Shown here: in pieces, positions 60,683-64,000 of the stretch
Layout of the letters: each line of letters starts with the position of its first letter
How positions within the stretch are numbered: the stretch's first letter is position 1
Origin: Zygosaccharomyces rouxii
Taxonomy: Eukaryota; Ascomycota; Saccharomycetes; Saccharomycetales; Saccharomycetaceae
DNA length: 64,000 nucleotides
Direction of reading: 5' to 3'
NCBI RefSeq assembly: GCF_000026365.1
Contig: NC_012992.1
Coordinates: forward strand, 558,001-622,000
Program-made: the position numbers and the translations under genes
The notes under the pieces: model-generated
Databases searched by the model: none
Told to the model about the DNA's origin: nothing
Seen by the model: only the letters and a program-made list of their open reading frames with translations

Positions 60683-60860
60683 TAAATAACAGTTATACTC
60701 ATTTGAAGACTAGTAAATACAATAGCAGTAAAACATCACAGTACAGTACAGTGAGAAAAATCTGTTCTATTTCTTTGTTTGACAATATGTTAAAAATTTA
60801 TATGATTATACACCAGAAAACGTTAGAGTATTAGAATTTTTCCCGTATTACTTTCAAAAA

Positions 60861-61415
60861 TTAAGCAGAGATACGCTTTTCAGCGGCGATTCTACCTCTT
60901 TGTCTGGAAGACAATCTGGCGACGTTCTTTTCAGCAGCCTTGGAGACGGCGTCCCCCCTTTCAGTAAGAACCAATTCAATGTGGCATGGAGAAGATTCGT
61001 ACTTGTTGATTCTACCGTGAGCTCTGTAAGTTCTTCTTCTTTGCTTTGGGGATTTGTTAACTTGGATGTGAGAGATGTACAATTTAGTGGCGTCCAAACC
61101 CTTAGATTCAGCGTTAGCTGCAGCGTTTTGAACCAAATTTTGAACGTGCAAAACGGACTTAACTGGCCATCTAGCCTTAGTAACACCAAATTCCTTACCT
61201 TGAGAGGTTCTACCCATAGACTTGTTGAATCTTCTGAATGGAATAGCTCTTTGGTGTTCCAAAACTTGAGCCAAGTATTTTTGAGCCTTGGTCAACTCCC
61301 AACCGTTAACGGCTTGAGCAGTCTCCCTGGTGTTCTTGAAAGAGACACGCAAGTAGGAGCCACGAGCACTGGCGGACTTGGTTGGGTTAGTGGAGGTAGC
61401 ACCGTATCTAGCCAT
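60861..61415 (-). CDS. RPL17: 60S ribosomal protein L17 (uL22)
   Basis: A 184-residue protein, exactly the length of S. cerevisiae Rpl17A/B, lining the exit tunnel of the large subunit. It starts MARYGATSTNP and ends KRISA. The whole CDS is one open frame, with no intron where both S. cerevisiae copies have one (after about codon 103). The frame stays open for 58 more codons upstream, but that extension is not ribosomal protein and includes the 5' leader. A Rap1 site lies upstream. Strong codon bias (AGA, TCC, GTT, AAG) fits high expression. Confidence 0.98.
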   Translation of the reverse strand: MARYGATSTNPTKSASARGSYLRVSFKNTRETAQAVNGWELTKAQKYLAQVLEHQRAIPFRRFNKSMGRTSQGKEFGVTKARWPVKSVLHVQNLVQNAAANAESKGLDATKLYISHIQVNKSPKQRRRTYRAHGRINKYESSPCHIELVLTERGDAVSKAAEKNVARLSSRQRGRIAAEKRISA

Positions 61416-61865
61416 TGTTATTGACGCTCTGGTATTGGTTATCCAAAAAATCTTCCTCAACTGCCAAATTGTCAAAATAACCTTTGAACAGGGCGTATAC
61501 TGCCTGAACCGTTTGCAGTTTCGATGGGCGATGCCTTGGAAAATTCCATCGTTTGCGTCGGTGGAGAAAGTTGCGTCGAGGGGAAGCAAGAAAGGACGCT
61601 GGACGGAGAATTGGCAGATGCTAGGCAGAGGCTCAGAGGTCTAGACAGAAGCTAGACGGAAGGTCTTCCAGGCAGCTCCGCCTAGCTCACGGACCGATTG
61701 TCTGACAAAATCTCGCGACGCAGACAGGAAAACAAAATTAAAACTGAATTTGAAAAAAAATAGAATATTTTTCAGAAACACCCGCACATTATGAATGTAA
61801 CAGTCACTCTTTTTTGCTTTAATATAGTTAATTCCTATACAACTATACTATATTAATCTAGTCCA
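61416..61865. other. RPL17 promoter and MMF1 3' flank
   Basis: 450 bp. The RPL17-proximal part is unusually G+C-rich and purine-rich; the distal part holds a Rap1 site. No splice signals (GTATGT or TACTAAC) are seen on the coding strand before the RPL17 ATG, so a leader intron is not supported. Confidence 0.55.
61778..61790 (+). promoter_or_regulatory. Rap1 site upstream of RPL17
   Basis: ACACCCGCACATT agrees with the Rap1 consensus ACACCCRYACAYM except for the last base. It lies about 365 bp upstream of the RPL17 ATG, the usual arrangement for ribosomal-protein promoters. Confidence 0.75.
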
Positions 61866-62297
61866 TTAGTCGACTTCAGCAGCGATGACTTCCATCTCCA
61901 AGTCACAGTTCTTTGGAAGAGCCGCAACGGCAACACAAGATCTAGCAGGTTGGTGTTCATTGAAGTACTTAGCGTAAACCTTGTTGAATTCTTCAAAGTA
62001 CTTGATGTCTGCCAAAAAAACGTTGACTTTAACAACACGTTCTAATGAAGAGTTACCAGCTTGCAAAATGCTCTTCACATTGGAGAAGACTTGCTCAGTT
62101 TTATCACTGATGGAACCTTCCACTGGCTTATTGTCCGGTGTATAAGGGATTTGACCAGAGACGAACAACAAGTTGCTAGCCTTCATGGCTTGTGAATAAG
62201 AAGCGGCTGCAGGTGGTGCAGATTTAGTTGCCACAGGTGTAAGAGTAGCCATAGTTCTTGCAATTGGTGTCTTGAGGACAGCGTTTCTCAAAAACAT
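61866..62297 (-). CDS. MMF1: Mitochondrial RidA-family protein Mmf1
   Basis: A 143-residue RidA/YER057c/UK114 enamine or imine deaminase that protects mitochondrial branched-chain amino-acid and heme-related enzymes from reactive 2-aminoacrylate-type intermediates. The N-terminal ~20 residues (MFLRNAVLKTPIARTMATL) form a mitochondrial presequence like that of S. cerevisiae Mmf1 (145); the cytosolic paralogue Hmf1 lacks it. Active-site features are present: SGQIPYT, the catalytic Arg in PARSCVAVAALP, and the terminal EMEVIA. The frame opens at TTG 62309, but ATG 62297 fits the family start. The unduplicated ancestor of MMF1/HMF1 by gene order. Confidence 0.95.
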   Translation of the reverse strand: MFLRNAVLKTPIARTMATLTPVATKSAPPAAASYSQAMKASNLLFVSGQIPYTPDNKPVEGSISDKTEQVFSNVKSILQAGNSSLERVVKVNVFLADIKYFEEFNKVYAKYFNEHQPARSCVAVAALPKNCDLEMEVIAAEVD

Positions 62298-62701
62298 ATC
62301 GTTAATCAATGAATTGAAATTTTCTTAGATATAGGGTAAGTATGATGAATTGGTGTTTCGGAGTGTTCAAACTCCCCTTGAATCTTTGACCATATGGTCG
62401 AAAACCAATCATGCGATACCCGAAGAGCGTAACCCTATTAACGACAATGCCGCATATCTAAAAGAGAAAATATATGATTATCAATGTGTATCTTTTGACT
62501 GCGATTGATACAATCTCGAAATGATCAAGAACCTATATCTACTACATTTCCTTCCGAATTCCGCTGACATAGTCGTCCTTGTATCAAATTATATCAAACC
62601 TCAATCTTTTTCACTTTTTTCCATTGAACTTTCGAGCTTGAAAAAGTGTCAATAACCACTAACTTGAAATATATAACTAAAGCATTGCATCTAAAGGAAA
62701 T
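62298..62701. other. Divergent promoter region MMF1-PET117
   Basis: 404 bp between two mitochondrial-protein genes. A CCAAT at 62405-62409 could bind the Hap2/3/4/5 complex that controls respiratory genes; this is inferred from motif and gene function only. No RNA gene seen. Confidence 0.45.
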
Positions 62702-63022
62702 ATGAGCAGGGCTAGTAAAATAACGTTTACTTTATCATGCATACTTACAGCCACGACAGTCGTAGGAGTTCATGTGGTTCAAGGAATGGAGAGAGAGACT
62801 CTTCATCAGGGTCCGATTAAAGATGCAAAACGTGTAGCTGCCAAGCAACAACAAAGACAGTCAGCGACTGATGAAGTTGATGATTCAAAATCTCGTAAAC
62901 GTATTTTCAACGCTGCAGAACATGAGGAACAGTTAGAACTACGTCGGAAATATGAATCGATGCAACCGCTTTCGGGGAATATAAAGACTAAAGAAACAGA
63001 GGAAAAGGGTAAAAGCCAATAG
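62702..63022 (+). CDS. PET117: Pet117 cytochrome c oxidase assembly factor
   Basis: A 106-residue inner-membrane protein (S. cerevisiae 107) that couples heme a synthase Cox15 oligomerisation to cytochrome oxidase assembly. It starts MSRASKITFTLSCILTATTVVGVHVVQ, with one N-terminal membrane helix at about 8-26, followed by the conserved MERETLHQGPIKDA segment and a charged helical domain with EHEEQLELRRKYESMQPLSG. The MMF1-PET117-PCL6 order matches S. cerevisiae YER057C-YER058W-YER059W. Confidence 0.97.
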   Translation: MSRASKITFTLSCILTATTVVGVHVVQGMERETLHQGPIKDAKRVAAKQQQRQSATDEVDDSKSRKRIFNAAEHEEQLELRRKYESMQPLSGNIKTKETEEKGKSQ

Positions 63023-63319
63023 TCATAACAAGAAATGTAACGACCTGTATATAGATATTATAACCACTATTGCTAATAAATGGTAAATAGTAAGTAGGCA
63101 ATAGTTGTAATAACTTGAAATTGTTTAGTGAAACGAGAGATGGACTCACCTCGTCGCATGTGACATGTGTTTCTACCCATTCGGTCCTGCAACCATAACA
63201 CAGGGGCCTAAACAAGGACTATTATATTCAAACACTAGTAATCTGAATCGCAGAAGGTTTAATATCTTCTTTATACCATCCATTGATACTTTTAAAGGCC
63301 TGGTTTGAAGCAAATTGAG
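63023..63319. other. PET117-PCL6 spacer
   Basis: About 297 bp with the PET117 3' flank and the promoter of the partial cyclin gene. Nothing else recognised. Confidence 0.5.
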
Positions 63320-64000
63320 ATGTATAGCAGCGTACCCAACGGTACAACAACGGAATCATTGCGGTCGTGCAGCTTAAGAGATAATAATGAAGGTGCTAAC
63401 AAAGACAACGAAAGAGCGGTTCAACCGCCTTTAGTGAGGAGAAGTAGTGAAAGTAGTATTCAAAATGACAATGGATTAAGCCGTGTTGTTACCACGGAAC
63501 ATACTATGAGTAGTAGCTCGCAATCATCCCTGTCACAACATGAAAGTCATAACAGTATGGAATGTACACCTTTGAAAAGTGATCAAAGTGGAGAGGATGA
63601 AACAGTTGTTAATTCTGATCAAGTGGAGGAGGAGAATATTCCTAATGCAGCGACATCCTCTTCACCAGTACGACACAGAGGAAAGGAAAAAGAGAGACGA
63701 GCCCATGAGAAAGTATCATGGCGACAATCTCAAGCAGGTGGTCCTACACTAAGAGATGTTAGCCCTCAAAGGCATCAAGAACAAGAACAGGCACACGGAC
63801 ACGAACAGGAAGAACAAGAAGAGCATGAGAAATCGGAAAAATTGGAAAGTCTTGATATTGCCGGATTTCCAACAGATAAATTGCTCGAGATGTTAACGGC
63901 TTTACTCGACAAAATTGTGAAAAGTAATGACAAATTAATAGACACAAGTTTTTATCATCAACAGCAGGAAGAGCACGATGGCATTACTAACGACAGTTGT
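63320..64000 (+). CDS. PCL6: Pcl6/Pcl7-type Pho85 cyclin, 5' part only
   Basis: An open frame of 227 codons from ATG 63320 that runs off the window without a stop. The N-terminal ~185 residues are low-complexity (Ser-, Gln- and Glu-rich). The segment FPTDKLLEMLTALLDKIVKSND at about residues 191-212 resembles the start of the cyclin box region in Pcl6/Pcl7. The assignment rests mainly on synteny: S. cerevisiae has HMF1-PET117-PCL6 (YER057C-YER059W) and MMF1-PCL7 (YIL051C-YIL050W). The cyclin domain itself lies beyond the window. S. cerevisiae Pcl6 with Pho85 controls glycogen metabolism. Confidence 0.8.
   Translation, partial: MYSSVPNGTTTESLRSCSLRDNNEGANKDNERAVQPPLVRRSSESSIQNDNGLSRVVTTEHTMSSSSQSSLSQHESHNSMECTPLKSDQSGEDETVVNSDQVEEENIPNAATSSSPVRHRGKEKERRAHEKVSWRQSQAGGPTLRDVSPQRHQEQEQAHGHEQEEQEEHEKSEKLESLDIAGFPTDKLLEMLTALLDKIVKSNDKLIDTSFYHQQQEEHDGITNDSC

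Noticed and set aside
61416..61589. 58-codon in-frame N-terminal extension of RPL17
   Set aside because: Rpl17 is 184 residues from MARYG in all yeasts I know; the extension is not conserved ribosomal protein and belongs to the leader and promoter.

Overview
This is a nuclear chromosome segment of a budding yeast (Saccharomycetaceae). The genes are compact, almost all intron-free and close homologues of Saccharomyces cerevisiae genes. RPB11, RPL17, YPT7, MMF1 and PET117 are near-identical in layout to the S. cerevisiae proteins. Genes that lie on two different post-duplication S. cerevisiae chromosome pairs are interleaved here on one chromosome, for example CDC5 (YMR001C) between TOP1 (YOL006C) and RPB11 (YOL005C). 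Another case is RRP6 (YOR001W) next to YPT7 (YML001W). This is the arrangement expected of a lineage that did not undergo the whole-genome duplication. I infer a Zygosaccharomyces/Torulaspora-type yeast, but the species cannot be fixed from the window.

Layout, left to right. 0-10 kb: MIX17, a CSI2-like membrane protein, TOP1, a 1.9 kb divergent spacer, CDC5 and RPB11. 11-24 kb: SIN3, PFA4, a decayed Ty3/gypsy retrotransposon beside tRNA-Thr(AGT), IZH2 and PHO80. 23.8-23.96 kb: a point centromere (CDEIII, AT-rich CDEII, CDEI), exactly where synteny with CEN15 and CEN13 predicts it. 24-31 kb: RRP6, YPT7, a pirin-family gene with an N-terminal membrane anchor, and ALG6. 31.5 kb: tRNA-Arg(ACG) at a gene-order breakpoint. 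31.9-48.7 kb: SGT2, an intact VRL1, TSR3, DNL4, NPR2, CIN8, UTP23 and a PRB1/YSP3-type vacuolar protease. The orientation of this block, with NPR2-CIN8 interleaved, is that of the S. cerevisiae YOR003W-YOR007C block inverted. 49.6-64 kb: FUM1, VSB1, SWI3, COY1, RPL17, MMF1, PET117 and the 5' part of a PCL6/PCL7-type Pho85 cyclin that runs off the window.

The genes are functionally mixed, as is usual in yeast: chromatin and transcription (SIN3, SWI3, RPB11, TOP1), cell cycle and mitosis (CDC5, CIN8, the centromere), RNA and ribosome biogenesis (RRP6, TSR3, UTP23, RPL17), membrane traffic (YPT7, VRL1, COY1, SGT2, PFA4), nutrient signalling (PHO80, NPR2, the PCL6-like cyclin, VSB1, IZH2) and mitochondria (MIX17, FUM1, MMF1, PET117). 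Recognisable regulatory signals are PAC-type CTCAT repeats at the two rRNA-processing genes, a Rap1 site at RPL17, and stress-response elements at PRB1.

Several reading frames extend upstream of the first ATG only through near-cognate TTG or GTG codons (TOP1, pirin, ALG6, DNL4, VSB1, COY1, MMF1); starts here are given at the first in-frame ATG. I found no convincing novel multi-gene system. The most rewarding items are the centromere, the anchored pirin, the intact VRL1, the intronless RPL17, the Ty3 relic, a small candidate ORF between IZH2 and PHO80, and a tandem 12-bp near-palindrome upstream of VSB1.
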